Positions 21,379 to 33,279 of a stretch of DNA of 64,000 nt are shown here, piece after piece. This stretch comes from Dactylorhiza incarnata. Taxonomy: Eukaryota > Streptophyta > Magnoliopsida > Asparagales > Orchidaceae. The notes under the pieces are model-generated. The model worked only from the letters and a program-made list of their open reading frames with translations, did not search any database and was not told the origin of the DNA. Position 1 is the first letter of the stretch. Each line of letters begins with the position of its first letter. Made by a program: the position numbers and the translations under genes. The stretch covers positions 1,922,001-1,986,000 of the forward strand of contig JAWHQI010000262.1 in NCBI GenBank assembly GCA_033032865.1, in the 5' to 3' direction.

Positions 21379-24013
21379 GTAGAAACGCTAAAAGTCATCA
21401 CCACTCCATATGTGACCGATGGACTGGCCTTCCACATTCTGGAGGCGATATCCCCCTGACTTTAAGGCTTCTTCAATGACATAGGGGCCCTCCGAATTGG
21501 GATTGAGCTTCCCTACCATGGCTGACCTTCCGGCCGCGTCGACCTTTTTAACACGAGGTCCCCCTTCTTGAATTGCTTGATCATGATGTGCTTGTCAAAA
21601 TACTTGGCCATCCACCGCTTGACTTCTTCTTGTCAAATGGAGGCAAGGTCTCGGACCCCCTCGATCAGATCTAAGGAGAGTCGCAACTCCTCCTCGTTCC
21701 CTGCTCTCCATTCTTCACCACCTCCTTCGGCGGCCCTTACCCGCGATGTCTTGACTTCAAAATCTACGGGAATAACTACCTCACAACCATGAGAGAGCTT
21801 GAAGGGGATCTCGCTCGTGGAGGTGTTGGGAGTAGTCCTTAGAGCCCACAAGACCGAAGGGAGTTGCTCCACCCAATTCACCTTCAAGTTCTCTACCTTC
21901 TTTTTGAGCAGGTTCGTTATGATCTTGTTTGCCGCCTCCACCTGTCCGTTGCTCCTGGGATGATGGACGGATGCGAACCTGAGGTCTATTCCCAACTGGC
22001 TACATAAGCTGATGAACTCTTCACTAGCAAATTGCAGACCATTATCTGTGACTATGGCTTGAGGGAGCCCATGTCGGCAGATGATCTCCCCCACACAGAG
22101 TTGCGGATTACCTGGGAGGTGACCTTGGCCAAAGCCTTAACCTCTAACCACTTTGAGAAGTAATCGATCATGACCAGGAGAAACATTCTTTGCCCACTTG
22201 CCTAGGGGAAAGGTCCTACCAGATCCATCTCCTATATGGCGAAGGGCCATGGTGCCGTGATGCTCCTTAGCCTCTGAGCCGGCAAAAGTTGAAGCGGGGT
22301 GAATAACTGGCATTTCTGTCTTCTCTTGGCGAACTCCGCTGCGTCCTTGCTCAGGGTTGGCCAGAAGTTCCCCTGCCTCATTATTCTTGCCTCCAATGTT
22401 CTACTCCCTGAATGACTACCACACTCGCCGGAGTGAACCTCCTCCAGGACCCTTGGGACTTCCTCCTCAAAAATGCTTCAGCGAAGAGCCTCGAGAGAGT
22501 CTTTCGATACAAGTCCCCCTCATGAAGCATGTATTAGGCAGACTTGTACCTGAAGCGCCTTTAATCTAGAACCTCTTACAGAAACCTGCCCATTGCCAGG
22601 AAGGTCACAAAAGGATCCTTCCACGATGGTCGCCAATTTATATCCATGAGTTCCCCTTCCTCAAACAATGGGCGGAATAGGCCTGTCAAGGTTCCCCCGG
22701 CCCGAGGGCCAGACTTGGCCTACCAATCTGCTGGGCTACTCCCTTTCGTCAATATGTGCCTGATGGAGAATGTCTTGAATGTTTCGATGAGACCCCTTAC
22801 CTTAGCTAGATACCTCATGACCATGCGCTCCCTTGCCTTGAACTCACCCTTGACCTATGAAGCTATGACCATCAAATCCATGAGGACCTCCACATCGTGA
22901 ACCCCTAAATCCTGAGCCAGACGAAAGTCAATAATCACTACTTCATACTCTGCCTGGTTGTTGGTGATAGGGAAATGTATCACTATTGTTTGCTCTATTT
23001 TCACTCCGTGGGGGCTTTCGAATATCACTCCCCTCCTAGAGAGTTCCTTCCTAAGGCCCCGTCAACCAGCAACTTCCAGGGGATGTGACAAAGTGTTGGC
23101 TCCTCTTCCATCTCAACCACATAGTCTGCCATAAAATCTGCCACGACCTGAGCCTTCATCGATAGCCGAGGGATGATTGTGATATCAAACTCGCTCAGCT
23201 CCACTGACCATTTTGAGAGCCTCCCTGAATGTTCTACCCCTCTAAGATCTTGTGAAGGGGGTGATTGGTCACTACATGGATTGAGTGGCAAGAAGAACGA
23301 ACTGAGCTTCCTGGTCGAGATAACCAGAGTGAAGGCCAGCTTTTCTAAAATCAGGTATCAGAGCTCCAGTTTCTTCAGAACCCTGCTTACGTAGTAGATG
23401 GGCAACTACTTCTTACCCTCTTCCCGGACCTAGATGGAGCTCATGGCCTCATCCCCAACTCTGAGATACAAGGTTAGCCCCCCCTCCTTAGGACCCTAGA
23501 GCAGCGGAGCCATGGTGAGCTGATTTTTTAAGGCTTGGAAGGCCTCCTCACACTCCTTCGTCCATTCCAACATTTGATTGCCTCGCAATACTTTGAAAAT
23601 GGGGGAGCATTTCTCCCCTACCCAGGAGAGAAACCTACTCAACCCTGAGAGCTTTCCAATCAGGCGCTGGACTTCCTTAGCATTCTGCAGCGATCTTAAC
23701 TCCATTATAGCTTTTACTTTGTCCGGGTTAGGCTCCACCCCTGTCGGGTTAAGGAGGTGACCCAGAAACTTCCCCTTGCTGGTCCCAAAGATACATTTCG
23801 AAGGATTCAACCTCATCTTGAATTTGTGCAGAGTGGCGAAGGTCTCTTCAAGGTCCTGGAGGTAGGATCTTACATCTTTTCTCTTTAACATGAGGTCATC
23901 CACATATACCTCCAAGCTCCTTCCCCTTTGTTCCCGAAAGACTCGGTCCATCATCCTCTGGTACGTCGCCCCTGCATTCTTTTGCCCAAATGACATCATC
24001 TTCTAGCAGTAGC
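21379..24013 (-). pseudogene. pol: Tat-1 pol: RT, RNase H and integrase remnant
   Basis: On minus: RT from the cut edge (SYC before a stop, then MMSFGQKNAGATYQRMMDRV, catalytic YVDDLML, LLNPTGVEPNPDKVKAI; 23999-23496), then the connection and RNase H (LSKWSVELSEFDI, KAQVVADFMADY, WKLLVDGA; 23291-23025). Next come the integrase zinc region (IMRQGNFWPTLSKDAAEF near 22390), the core (MDLVGPF, DNGLQFASEEF, HHPRSNGQVEAANK; 22250-21633) and the C-terminal KLNPNSEGPYVIEEALKSGG ending near 21379. Stops and frameshifts interrupt it (for example 22220, 22090, 22960). Motifs, and RNase H following DFMADY, fit Ty3/gypsy Tat. The RT N-terminus was cut off by Chromo-A. Confidence 0.85.
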
Positions 24014-24922
24014 TGTCACAACCTGTATTTTTCCGAAATATTTTAAGTATTATCAGAGTAAGGGGAAAAAATGTGTCATGATGCCACATCATGCAGGGGA
24101 CAACTACAGACGCTCAGGCAAGCATTTTTTACGAACATTTATACAAAATATAGATATTATTAAATCAAAGTTAACATTGGCTTCCTTTAAGTTGGGACCG
24201 TGTCCCTCGGTCCTGTGGAATACTTAGTCCACAAATAGAGAATATACGCACGTGTCAAAAATTATAGATTCATCTATCCTACACAAGCATGAAGACCAAA
24301 CCGGTCTTCAAGGCTAGCACATGCCTAGATTTACTATGTATACATGAAAATATTTGGTACAATTTCAGAATAGGTGGTACATAATAAGAAAAGTTATGTT
24401 GTGCAATGCTTTACACAAAATATTTCACATAATGTAGTGAAGTATACATTTTCCCAAAGAGTAATATCTATCTACCTCAAAGGTAGTACAAGTAGTAGCA
24501 ACCTGCAAGTACACTGAAAATAACAACCTTATGAGCTCCTATAACTGGCAAAAGCCCACAAGGAAACCACAGAAAAAAGGAGGCAACATTCAAGATTGCT
24601 CCTCACCAAAAAGGAAGGGAAGATCCTCTACCGGGGACTAGACAGCACAGCTCTACCACTTGCTACAGCTACAGACCTAAACCTTAACCGGGGGCACTCA
24701 AAAGAAAAGAATGCCTCAGCTCAAAAGGGAGCAAGTAACAGAAATAATAAGAACAGTATTAAATAACAAGAGCAATGCGCAATCAGGAGTAAGGCATAGA
24801 AGTAGTAAAGTCAATGACCAAAGTTCAGACATGATTAAAAAGTAACCCGAGAAACAATGGTATCCAAGAAGAGGCCAAAACCATACCTAGTTGCTTATAT
24901 GATAAGCTAAAAGAAAGAACTG

Positions 24923-25160
24923 TGGTGGAGGTATATTATACTCATCCACTCTCCAGTATTAAAGCCACTATGGTGGAGTCCTATCATATCCACCCACTCT
25001 CCAGTCTACAATTCACTGTGGTGGGGCCTACCATATCCACCCACTCTCTAGTCCACAAATCTACTATGGTGGGGGCCTACCATATCCACCCACTCTCCAT
25101 TCTACAATTCACTATGGTGGGGGCCTACCATATCCACCCACTCCAGTCTATAAATTATAT
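24923..25160. repeat. Five-copy tandem array, 48-bp period, in Chromo-A LTR
   Basis: tggtgg followed by ccatatccacccactctc-like sequence starts at 24923, 24971, 25019, 25067 and 25115, each 48 bases apart. The period is a multiple of three, so one frame stays open, but there is no reason to call it coding. Confidence 0.9.
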
Positions 25161-25664
25161 CAATTTATAACCTTACTTGGTTTGGCATTTTTAAAGGTGG
25201 CAAACTAGGCCAAGACAAAAGAATCATAAGTTAATTCTTACCTTGGAATAACCAAAGAAGCACTTCCGAACAACTAGAAAAGTCAGTACAGTAACTGAAA
25301 TAATTCACAATATTACAAGAAGAGTCACATGGAATCGAAGGGAATCTTCCCCACTATACAACTAGAAAGACTCAAAAATGAGTAAATACCTCATCACTAG
25401 GCTTAATAAACCAACAAAAGATCTCAAGATAACAAGTCAAAATAACACCTAAGACAAAATTCCGGACATCAACTAATCATAAACATAGCAACGTTCGACA
25501 CAGGGTCGTCACAAAAACTTAGGGTTTATGACACACCTCAAAGGAAACAAAATCCTTAACATACCAGCCCACCTAACTGAAACTATCGGGGCGACGCGGG
25601 AAAGAACAAGAAAGAAAACAAATAAAAACACATATCCCAAAAGAAATATCGGCAAGGGCTCCTG

Positions 25665-25815
25665 TCGATCGACGGGATGGCCTACCGATCGACCAGAAAG
25701 ACTCGCCTAACGATAATTGACAGGCGGTCCCATCGATTGACGGCCAGTCCCGTCGATCGACGGGAACCTCCGTCGATCGACGGGAACCTCCGTTGATCGA
25801 CGGGAACCTCCATCG
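25665..25815. repeat. gtcgatcgacggg word cluster in Chromo-A LTR
   Basis: The palindromic core tcgatcga, or one-base variants of it, recurs about seven times, partly as a 20-base tandem of ccgtcgatcgacgggaacct (25750-25810). CpG-dense compared with its surroundings. Confidence 0.8.
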
Positions 25816-25895
25816 ATTTTGACTTAAGCGATCCAGCTCCTCCAATTTAGAACCTAAACCCACCCACAAATACTCCAGAAAATACCCAGCTGCTT

Positions 25896-25900
25896 CAAAC
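25896..25900. repeat. Target duplication of Copia-1, left
   Basis: CAAAC, repeated at 32479-32483 just after the right LTR. Confidence 0.9.
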
Positions 25901-27106
25901 TGATAAATTTTTGAAGTGGAAGTGAAGTTAAGCCGGACGGTCTGAAGATTAGAGACCGCAGAGACTGCGCAGTCTGCGCCTGGATTCTATCGGTTTGTCT
26001 CAGCGGGTTGGTCTGAGCGGTCTGATCTGGAAGACCGCCTCTTCTGTCTGGGCGGCTTGCACGGGTTGGTCTAGCGATTTGCCCTAAGTCGTCCAGATGT
26101 TCTTGGTTTGTCTTCTTGCAGAGACTAGGCGGTCTGTCGACTATTCTAGTCAGTTTGGTTTCTGAAGAAGTTATTTGCTTTGCAATAAGACCGGGCGGTC
26201 TGCTTGTTAAGACCGCAGGTGACCGGGCGGTTTGGTTCTAACCGCAAGGGTTAATAAAGGAGCTCAGCTATGCCGAGCTCGGGCGGTCTGCTTTGCGAGA
26301 CCGCTAGTAATCTGATGGGAAACCTACTATATCCCGGTTTGTGTGGTGACGACATCCGTCTGTCCGCCTATAAATAGGGGTGCAGGGCCCATCATTCATA
26401 ACAAGAATGAGAACTGTAAGAATTCAAAGTCAGCTTGAGTGTGCCGGTCTCTTTTTGAGGTCGCGCGGTTTGAGATTTAGTCTGACCGGTTTTTGTGTTC
26501 GCAGGTTAAGCGGTTTACAATTCGCGGTCAGCTTGTCTCCTTCATCCAGCTTTGAATAAACCAGTCCGGGCAGACTGTGTTTAAGTGTTCGCAGTTTGTG
26601 CAGCGGACTCAGTTAATCAGGCGGTATTAAGTGGCCAGGTGGTCTTGAGTTGCGGTCTGTCACAGGTTGCAGTTCTTGTTCATTGTTCGCGGGTTCTTCT
26701 TTGATCAATACCACGCAGTCTAGGCGATCAAGAAGTGCGAACTATTGTTTTCAGCAGAGGAATAAGTAGAGAGTTGGCGGTCTGGGGTTGCGGTCTGGCA
26801 GGTGCGGTTTGTACTCTGTTCGCGCGGTCTCAGTGGCTTCCGTCCAGCTTGTCTGTTTGCGCGGTCTGGCGGTCTCAAGTGTCAGGTCGCAGCGGCTTAT
26901 TTTACAACTTGTGTTTTGTGCTTCTCTCCTTCGTGATTCTTATGAATCATGTCTCGCCATGTATACCTCGCATTGTAAAGAGATATTCAATACCATAGTA
27001 CTATTTGTTCTTCTCATTGTCACTATTGTGCTACGCTTGTGAAAGGTTTTGTGAAGTGTGTTCCGCGTATTTTACACTTCATCTCCGGACCTCAAGTTTT
27101 TTAACA
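25901..27106 (+). repeat. 5' LTR of Copia-1
   Basis: tgataaatttttgaag to tttttaaca. It is packed with gcggtc/gaccgc words in both orientations. TATA at 26368-26377. Confidence 0.95.
26368..26377 (+). promoter_or_regulatory. TATA box, Copia-1 5' LTR
   Basis: ctataaatag; the same box is at 31740-31749 in the 3' LTR. GC-rich gcggtc words precede it. Confidence 0.6.
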
Positions 27107-27118
27107 TGGTATCAGAGC
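27107..27118 (+). promoter_or_regulatory. Primer binding site of Copia-1
   Basis: tggtatcagagc directly after the LTR; exact complement of the initiator methionine tRNA 3' end. Confidence 0.95.
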
Positions 27119-27198
27119 GAGGTTGCTGAGGTTGTGAAGTTGAAATTGCTGATACTTGTCTCGGTTTTCTCAAGTGGTTAGCAATCAGTGGGATAGCA

Positions 27199-28008
27199 AT
27201 GGAAGGAGGATATGCTAGAGGTCTCGGTATTGAGCTCCTTACGCAGACTAACTTTAAAAAGTGGAAGTCTTGCATGGAGAGATATCTTCTAGGCGAAGAT
27301 TTGTGGGAGGTAGTAGGAGGAGAAGGAAGACAAGCTGTGGTTCCTGCTGATGGGAATGCTGAGCTCGTGAAGGCTTGGAGATGAATGAATGCTAAGGCAG
27401 AGTTCACTCTCAAGAGAGCTATCATTCCAGAGCTGTTTGATCACATTATTGGGTGTGGATCAGCTGCTGAGATTTGGACAGCCTTGGATGGCTTGTTCAA
27501 TAAGAAGAATGTAGTGAGGCTACAGTTCTTGGAAAATGAGTTGGCGAAAACAACTCAAGGAGATTTGGCCATTTCTACGTTCTTCTTGAAGATGAAGTAT
27601 CTCTGCGCTGAGATATGGGCTTTGGACCCGGATGAGCCTATCTCAGAAGCTAAGCTGAAGAGGCTCATAATCCGCGGCTTGTGGAGGGAGTATATTTCCT
27701 TTGTTACTTCTGTTCAAGGTTGGGCCAATCAGCCTTCATTGCTGGAGCTGGAGAACTTACTTGCTTCGCAGGAAAGTTTGGCAAAGCAGATGGTTGGGAT
27801 GTCGGTCTCTGGGGGAGAAGGCGAGGTTCTCTTCTCTGGCAAGAAGAAGAAATGGGACAAGAAAAAGAAGAAGTCAACTGGAGATGATGGTCCGACTACT
27901 TCATATCAACATGAGAGGAGCTATGCTACTAAGTGTGATGGGAAGAAGTAGGAAGGATCTAGATGCTTCAGGTGCAATATGGTTGGTCATTTCAAGAGGG
28001 ACTGCAAG
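27199..28008 (+). pseudogene. gag: Copia-1 gag
   Basis: One frame from an ATG 93 bases after the PBS. It reads MEGGYARGLGIELLTQTNF, then KKWKSCMERYLLGEDLW (the copia gag entry motif), UBN2 helices (FDHIIGCGSAAEIWTALDGL, LENELAKTTQGDLAISTFFL, RGLWREYISFV), a Lys-rich tract (GKKKKWDKKKKKS) and a single CCHC zinc knuckle CFRCNMVGHFKRDC near 27966. Two in-frame stops, TGA 27382-27384 and TAG 27949-27951, interrupt it; the frame is otherwise continuous into pol. Gag builds the particle; the knuckle binds RNA. Confidence 0.9.
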
Positions 28009-31000
28009 GTCAATCTTCAGCCAGGGCATGCTGCAGGGAAGGAGGAGGCTGGTTCCAATGCTGAAGGTAGTTGGGGTGGTGGAGGAGCATTCATGACGGG
28101 CACTTGTGTTCGGGCCATGACTTCCATCAACTATCAGGATGATTGGATTGTGGACTCTGGGTGTGGTCATCACCTCACTGGGGATGAGTCGAAGTTCTCC
28201 TCGTTGCAGACTTATACAGGTAATGATGCTATCATTACGGCTACTGTTCATGCAGTTGAAAAGGAGGGTGTGGTTTTGTTGAACGATGATAGAGGTACTC
28301 TTACGTTGAAGAGTGTCTATTATGTTCCGGGGATGAAAAAGAACCTCTTCTCGGTGACCAATGCGGTGGACGCTGGCTATCACGTTCTGTTTGGTCCAAT
28401 AGAAGTGAAATATCTCTGTAATGTTTCAGCGGTGAAAGCTGAGGTCACTCATGTTGGGAGACGGGTAAAGGATTTGTTTGTTCTTTCAACAAATTCTCAT
28501 GTTGATAAAATGAGGGCTAATGATAGCGCTGCTATCTGGCATGAAAGGCTTGGGCATGTTGGGATGGATAAGCTGAAAGCTATGGCGGGTAGAGGCCTGG
28601 TGAAAGGTCTGCCTAGCTTGTCATCTTTTGGAGATGGTCATGTTTGTGCAGGTTGTCAGTTTTGCAAAGCTCAGCGCTTTCCATTTGACAAATCACAAAG
28701 CAGATGTAAAAGATCATTGGAGTGCATCCATGGTGATCTGTTTGGACCTACCAACACTGCCAGTCTTGGAGGTAGCAGGTATATGCTAATCTTGGTTGAT
28801 GACTTCACCAGATATACTTGGGTGTATTTTCTAAAGGAGAAGTCAGAGGCGTTCAAGAAGTTTGTGGAGTTCAAGGAGCTGGTGGAAGGTCGGCTAAACC
28901 AGCGGGTGAAGAAGTTCAGAACAGACAATGGAGGGGAGTTCACCTCAAAGGAGTTTTTTAACTTCTGCAGGAAGCATGGCATCCAAAGGGAGCTTTCTTG
29001 TGCTCACACTCCACAACAGAATGGAGTTGCAGTGAGGAAGATCCGTCACCTGATGGAGACCTGCAAATGCTGGTTTCATGCCAAGAATATCCCAAAGTCC
29101 TTTTGGGCGGAGGGAATGTCTTGTGCAGCTTCTGTTATCAACCGGATGCCACTCAGCCCCATCAATATGAAGACCCCTCATGAGTTGATGTTTAAAGAGA
29201 AGCCAAGCGTGGAACACTTTCGAGGGTTCGGTTCTACCTGCTATGTGTATGTTCCGGATGCCCTTCGAACGAAGCTAGATGCTAAGGCAAGGAAGATAGT
29301 CTTCGTCGATTATGATGACCGGAAGAAAGGGTGGAGATGCATGGATCCTAAGACACGGAGATATGTGGTCTCAAGGGATGTGGTATTCGATGAGCTGACG
29401 TCATACCAAGGTAACTCTTCTGTTGAGTTACAAGGAAGCAGGGTTGAAGGTGGACCAGTGGAAGCAGCACGGGAAGTTCTGGTGGAGTTACCTGTTTCTC
29501 TAGGTGCTCCTTGTATTACTAGCTCAGGATCAGGTGCTTCGGGTTCTGGAAGCAGGCGGAGCGAGGCTCCATGTTTACCTTAGAGGAAAGCTAGTCCAGA
29601 AGCTGTAGTGGAAGAGGTGGTTCAGAGTCAAGCTCTGAGGAGGTCCAAGAGGACCATTATTCCACCTGATCGGTATACGGGCGGGAACTTGGTGAGCTTT
29701 TTCTCATGTTACTTCGCAGGTCCCCTGGATGAGAGAGAGTCATCTTGTTATGAAAACGCCGTTGAAGTCAAGGAGTGGGAAGGAGCCATGGATGAAGAGA
29801 TGACTGGCCTCAGGAAGAATGAGACTTGGGACTTGGTGCCTAAGGTTGAGGGAGTTACTCCGGTGACTTGCAAGTGGGTTTTTAAGCTGAAGAAGAAGGC
29901 TGACAGAAGTATTGAACGGTACAAGGCTCGCCTTGTAGCTCAAGGTTTCTCTCAGAAATATGGGGAGGATTATGAAGAAACATTTAGCCCCGTTGCTAAG
30001 ATGACTTCGGTCCGAGTGGTGATCGCATTGGCTGCTTGCCAAGGGTGGAAGATTTGGCAACTCGATGTGAAGAACGCTTTCTTATATGGCAAGATTGACA
30101 AGGATATCTTCATGGATCAGCCACCTGGGTATGTATCCGAAGAGCACCCAAGATATGTTTGCAAGCTCAAGAAAGCTCTTTACGATTTGAAGCAAGCGCC
30201 CCGGGCGTGGTACGGGAAGATCACAGAATACCTCCAGTTCTGCGGGTACTTTGCTTCTGATTCTGATTCGAGCTTGTTTGTTAAGAAGACGGGGGAGCTT
30301 CAGGTCTTGGTACTGCTGTACGTGGACGATATGATCGGGGAATTTGGAAATGGAGGTAGCTAGGCTTCATGCTGAGCTAGCTATCAGATTTGAGATGAAG
30401 GATTTGGGTGAGCTCCACCATTTCCTTAGGCTCGAAGTGGAGAGGAGAGAGAGCGGTATGCTCGTTTCCCAGAAGGGCTATGCGGATCGAATCGTGAAGA
30501 GATTTTGCATGGAAGGGGTGAAGAGTAGCTCTACTCCACTGGAGGTTGGAGTTCATCTTCGTCGAGATGAAGTGAAGGTTCATATCGACCCTTTGGTGTT
30601 CCGGGCTTTGGTTGGATGCTTGATATACTTGACGATCACGAGGCCAGATATTGCTTATGCAGTTGGCAAGGTGAGTCGGTTTATGGCAGAGCCTCGGAAG
30701 CCTCATCTTATGGCGGCTAGGAGTATATTGAAGTATGTCAAATCCACCTCGGATTTGGGTCTCTTCTACGGGAGAGATTAGGGCTTTTTCTTGCACGGGT
30801 ACATGGACGCTGATTATGGAGGAGATTCGAATGATCGGAGATCGACGTCTGGATACGTCTTTATGACATGCTCTATAGCTATATCATGGTGCAACAAGAA
30901 GCAGGATTCTGTGTCTGTCTCTACCACAGAAGCGGAGTACAAAGCTTCGGCTTTGGCGGCTCAGGAAGCCATCTGGCTTAGGAGGTTGGTGGAGGACATT

Positions 31001-31231
31001 CATAGGGAGGTAGGAGGTCCTACTCTGCTACGTGGTGACAATGAGAGTGCTCTCAAACTGGTGAACAATCTAGTTTGTCACGTGCGTACGAAGCACATAG
31101 AGATTCATCACCATTTCATTCGTAAGAAGGTGTTGGAGGGATCTCTGACTGTGGAGCATGTGCAAAGTAAGGACAGCGTTGCTGACATCTTTACTAAGCC
31201 ACTGGCGAAGGGACCTTTTGGTCGGTTGTGA
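28009..31231 (+). pseudogene. pol: Copia-1 pol: protease, integrase, RT, RNase H
   Basis: It continues the gag frame. Protease: WIVDSGCGHHLTG (D-S-G) at about 28144. Pre-integrase WHERLGHVGMDKL and CAGCQFCKAQ. Integrase core: HGDLFGP, then FRTDNGGEF, but the third catalytic residue, normally E in NGVAERK, is V (NGVAVRK, about 29023). RT: WKIWQLDVKNAFLYG, YDLKQAPRAWYGK, catalytic YVDDMI at about 30320. RNase [36 protein letters not shown], ending at the TGA 31229-31231. Defects: TAG 29581-29583, a short deletion or frameshift near 30340 just after YVDD, and TAG 30779-30781. Otherwise full length. Confidence 0.92.
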
Positions 31232-31264
31232 AGTTTGCTTGGGCTGACTTCCACTTCCCACCTC

Positions 31265-31273
31265 AACGGGGAG
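31265..31273 (+). promoter_or_regulatory. Polypurine tract of Copia-1
   Basis: aacggggag immediately before the 3' LTR start tgttaaat; a short tract interrupted by one C. Confidence 0.6.
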
Positions 31274-32478
31274 TGTTAAATTTTTGAAGTGGAAGTGAAG
31301 TTAAGCCGGGTGGTCTGATGATTGGAGACCGCAGAGACCGCGCGGTCTGCGTCTGGCTTTTGTCGGTTTGTCTCAGCGAGTTGGTCTGAGTGGTCTGATC
31401 TGGGAGACCGCCTCTTCTGTCCGGGCGGCTTTCGCGGGTTGGTATGGTGACTTGTCCTAAGTCGGCCAGATGTTCTTGGTATGTCTTCTTGCAGAGACCG
31501 GGCGGTTTGTCGACTATTCTAGTCTTTCTGGTTTCTGAAGAATTTATTTGCTTTGCAATAAGACCGGGCGGTCTGCTTGTTGAGACTGTAGGTGACCGGG
31601 CGGTTTGGTTCTAACCGCAAGGGTTAATAAAGGAGCTGAGCTATGCCGAGCTCAGGCGGTCTGCTTTGTGAGATCGCTCACGATCTGATGGGCGGTTACT
31701 GTATCCCGGTTTGTGCGGTGACGACATCCGCCTGTCCGCCTATAAATAGGGGTGCAGGGCCCATAATTCATAACAAGAACGAGAACTGTAAGAACTCAAA
31801 GTTGGCTTGAGTGTGCCGGTCTCTTTTTGAGGTCGCGCGGTTTAAGATTTAGTCTGACCGGTTTCTGTGTTCGTAGGTTAAGCGGTTTACAGTTCGCGGT
31901 CAGCTTGCCTCCTTCATCCAGCTTTGAATAAACTAGTCCGGGTGGACTGTGTTTAGGTGTTCGGGGTTTGTGCAGCGGACTCAGTTGTTCAGGCGGTCTT
32001 AAGTGGCCAGGCGGTCTTGAGTTGCGGTCTATCACAGGTTGCAGTTCTAGTTCAGTGTTCGCGGGTTCTTCTTTGATCAAGACCTTGTGGTCTAGGCGAT
32101 CAAGAAGTGCGAACTGTTGTTTTCAGCTGAGGAATAAGCAGCGAGTTGGCGGTCTGGGGTTGCGGTCTGGCAGGTGCGGTCTGTACTCTGTTCGCGCAGT
32201 CTCAGCGGCTTCTGTCCAGCTTGTATGTTCGCGCGGTCTGGCGGTCTCAAGTGTCAGGTCGCAGCGGCTTGTTTTACAACTTGTGTTTTGTGCTTCTCTC
32301 CTCCATGATTCTTATGAATCATGTCTCGCCATGTATACCTCGCATTGTAAAGAGTTATTCAATACCATAGTACTATTCGTTCTTCTCATTGTCACTGTTG
32401 TGCTACGCTTGTGAAAGGTTTTCTGAAGTGTGTTCCGCGTATTTTACATTTCATCTCCGGACCTCAAGTTTTTTAACA
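31274..32478 (+). repeat. 3' LTR of Copia-1
   Basis: tgttaaatttttgaag to tttttaaca; 1205 bp, collinear with the 5' LTR. gcggtc words are largely conserved, several having lost a CG by transition in one copy or the other. Confidence 0.95.
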
Positions 32479-32483
32479 CAAAC

Positions 32484-32559
32484 CCTTCTAACAGGAAAAG
32501 AATTAAGGGCTACAAAAATAAAACTTTAAGAGTGATAATAATAATAATAATAATTAATA

Positions 32560-32614
<55 letters not shown>

Positions 32615-33222
32615 CATTACCCAATCTGGTCAAAAACAGAGAAGAAGAAGAACATGAGAAGAATAAGATTTCTTGCCTTAACCAAAAGCTAAAGTCGCAA
32701 AAACTCCTTCACCGAGGAAGAACTCGACGAGGGCTTTTCGATTCCCCGCACCGGCGAGAGCTCCGACCACCTCCACCACCGGAAACAACCTCCGTTGAAA
32801 AAACCTAACCTCCGACCTCTTCTTTCTCTCGACAGGAACTCATGAAATAAGACAGGAGGATGATTTTTGCATCGGAAGAAAAGTGAAATCCTATTTTAAG
32901 ATGATGAAGGTGGTTTCCAACTGGACTCCACTGACTTTTCCTATAATATAAATCATAAACAGATTTTATGAAAAGTTATATATATATATATATTTATGAG
33001 AATTTATATATAAGTTTATACAGAATTTGATAAGGAATTCTTATAAAATATATTTTGTACGCTAATTAAATATTTCATGCCAGGATAAATAAATATTTTT
33101 TTTATCAACCGTGACCTCGCGAACACTCGAGACGAACTACGGTGACGCACCTAAGACGGTAACGTCCTCGCTACGACGGAATTAACGATTTAACTATAAA
33201 TCAAAAATTCTGGGGCGTTACA
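32484..33222 (-). repeat. 3' LTR of Chromo-A, proximal part
   Basis: Minus LTR start TGTAACGCCCC at 33222. Contains an AAT microsatellite, a (TA) run (32979-32991) and a GC-rich stretch with ccaccaccgg (32700-32830). No gene. Confidence 0.85.
32534..32613. repeat. AAT/ATA microsatellite
   Basis: About 26 trinucleotide units of the taa/ata type, interrupted once by attaatagaa (32551-32563). Confidence 0.95.
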
Positions 33223-33237
33223 ACCACCCCTCCTACA
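33223..33237 (-). promoter_or_regulatory. Polypurine tract of Chromo-A
   Basis: Minus tgtaggaggggtggt runs straight into the LTR start TGTAACG. Confidence 0.8.
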
Positions 33238-33279
33238 AGAAAGTTTCAGCCCGAAACTTTGCAAAATTAAGAACAAAAA

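Larger units (their letters stand above)
16471..24013 (-). mobile_element. Tat-1: partial Tat/Grande-like Ty3/gypsy element
   Basis: The pol end (RT, RNase H, integrase) is on minus at 21379-24013, cut inside RT by the LTR of Chromo-A. Downstream of integrase (towards lower coordinates) follow a seven-copy 83-bp array and two genes on the opposite strand. In Grande-like elements an extra antisense gene after pol is known (gene23 of Grande), and the PF04195-like protein here fits that class. The 5' half (LTR, gag, protease) is not in the window. Lower-coordinate sequence continues at 7851-8649 across the Sire-N insertion. Confidence 0.75.
24014..25900 (-). repeat. 3' LTR of Chromo-A, distal part
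   Basis: Plus start tgtcacaacctg (24014) is the LTR end on minus. 1887 bp, continuing at 32484-33222 after Copia-1. It holds a 48-bp tandem array (24923-25160) and a cluster of gtcgatcgacggg words (25665-25815). No gene; 24014-24900 is AT-rich non-coding LTR sequence. Confidence 0.85.
25901..32478 (+). mobile_element. Copia-1: complete Ty1/copia element nested in Chromo-A LTR
   Basis: 6578 bp with LTRs of 1206 and 1205 bp, exact PBS, polypurine tract, CAAAC target duplications, and one gag-pol frame broken only by four stops and one frameshift. All domains are present in copia order (gag, integrase, RT, RNase H). The first 90 bases of the two LTRs differ at about ten places, so the insertion is not recent. 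The lineage within copia is uncertain from motifs alone. Confidence 0.95.
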
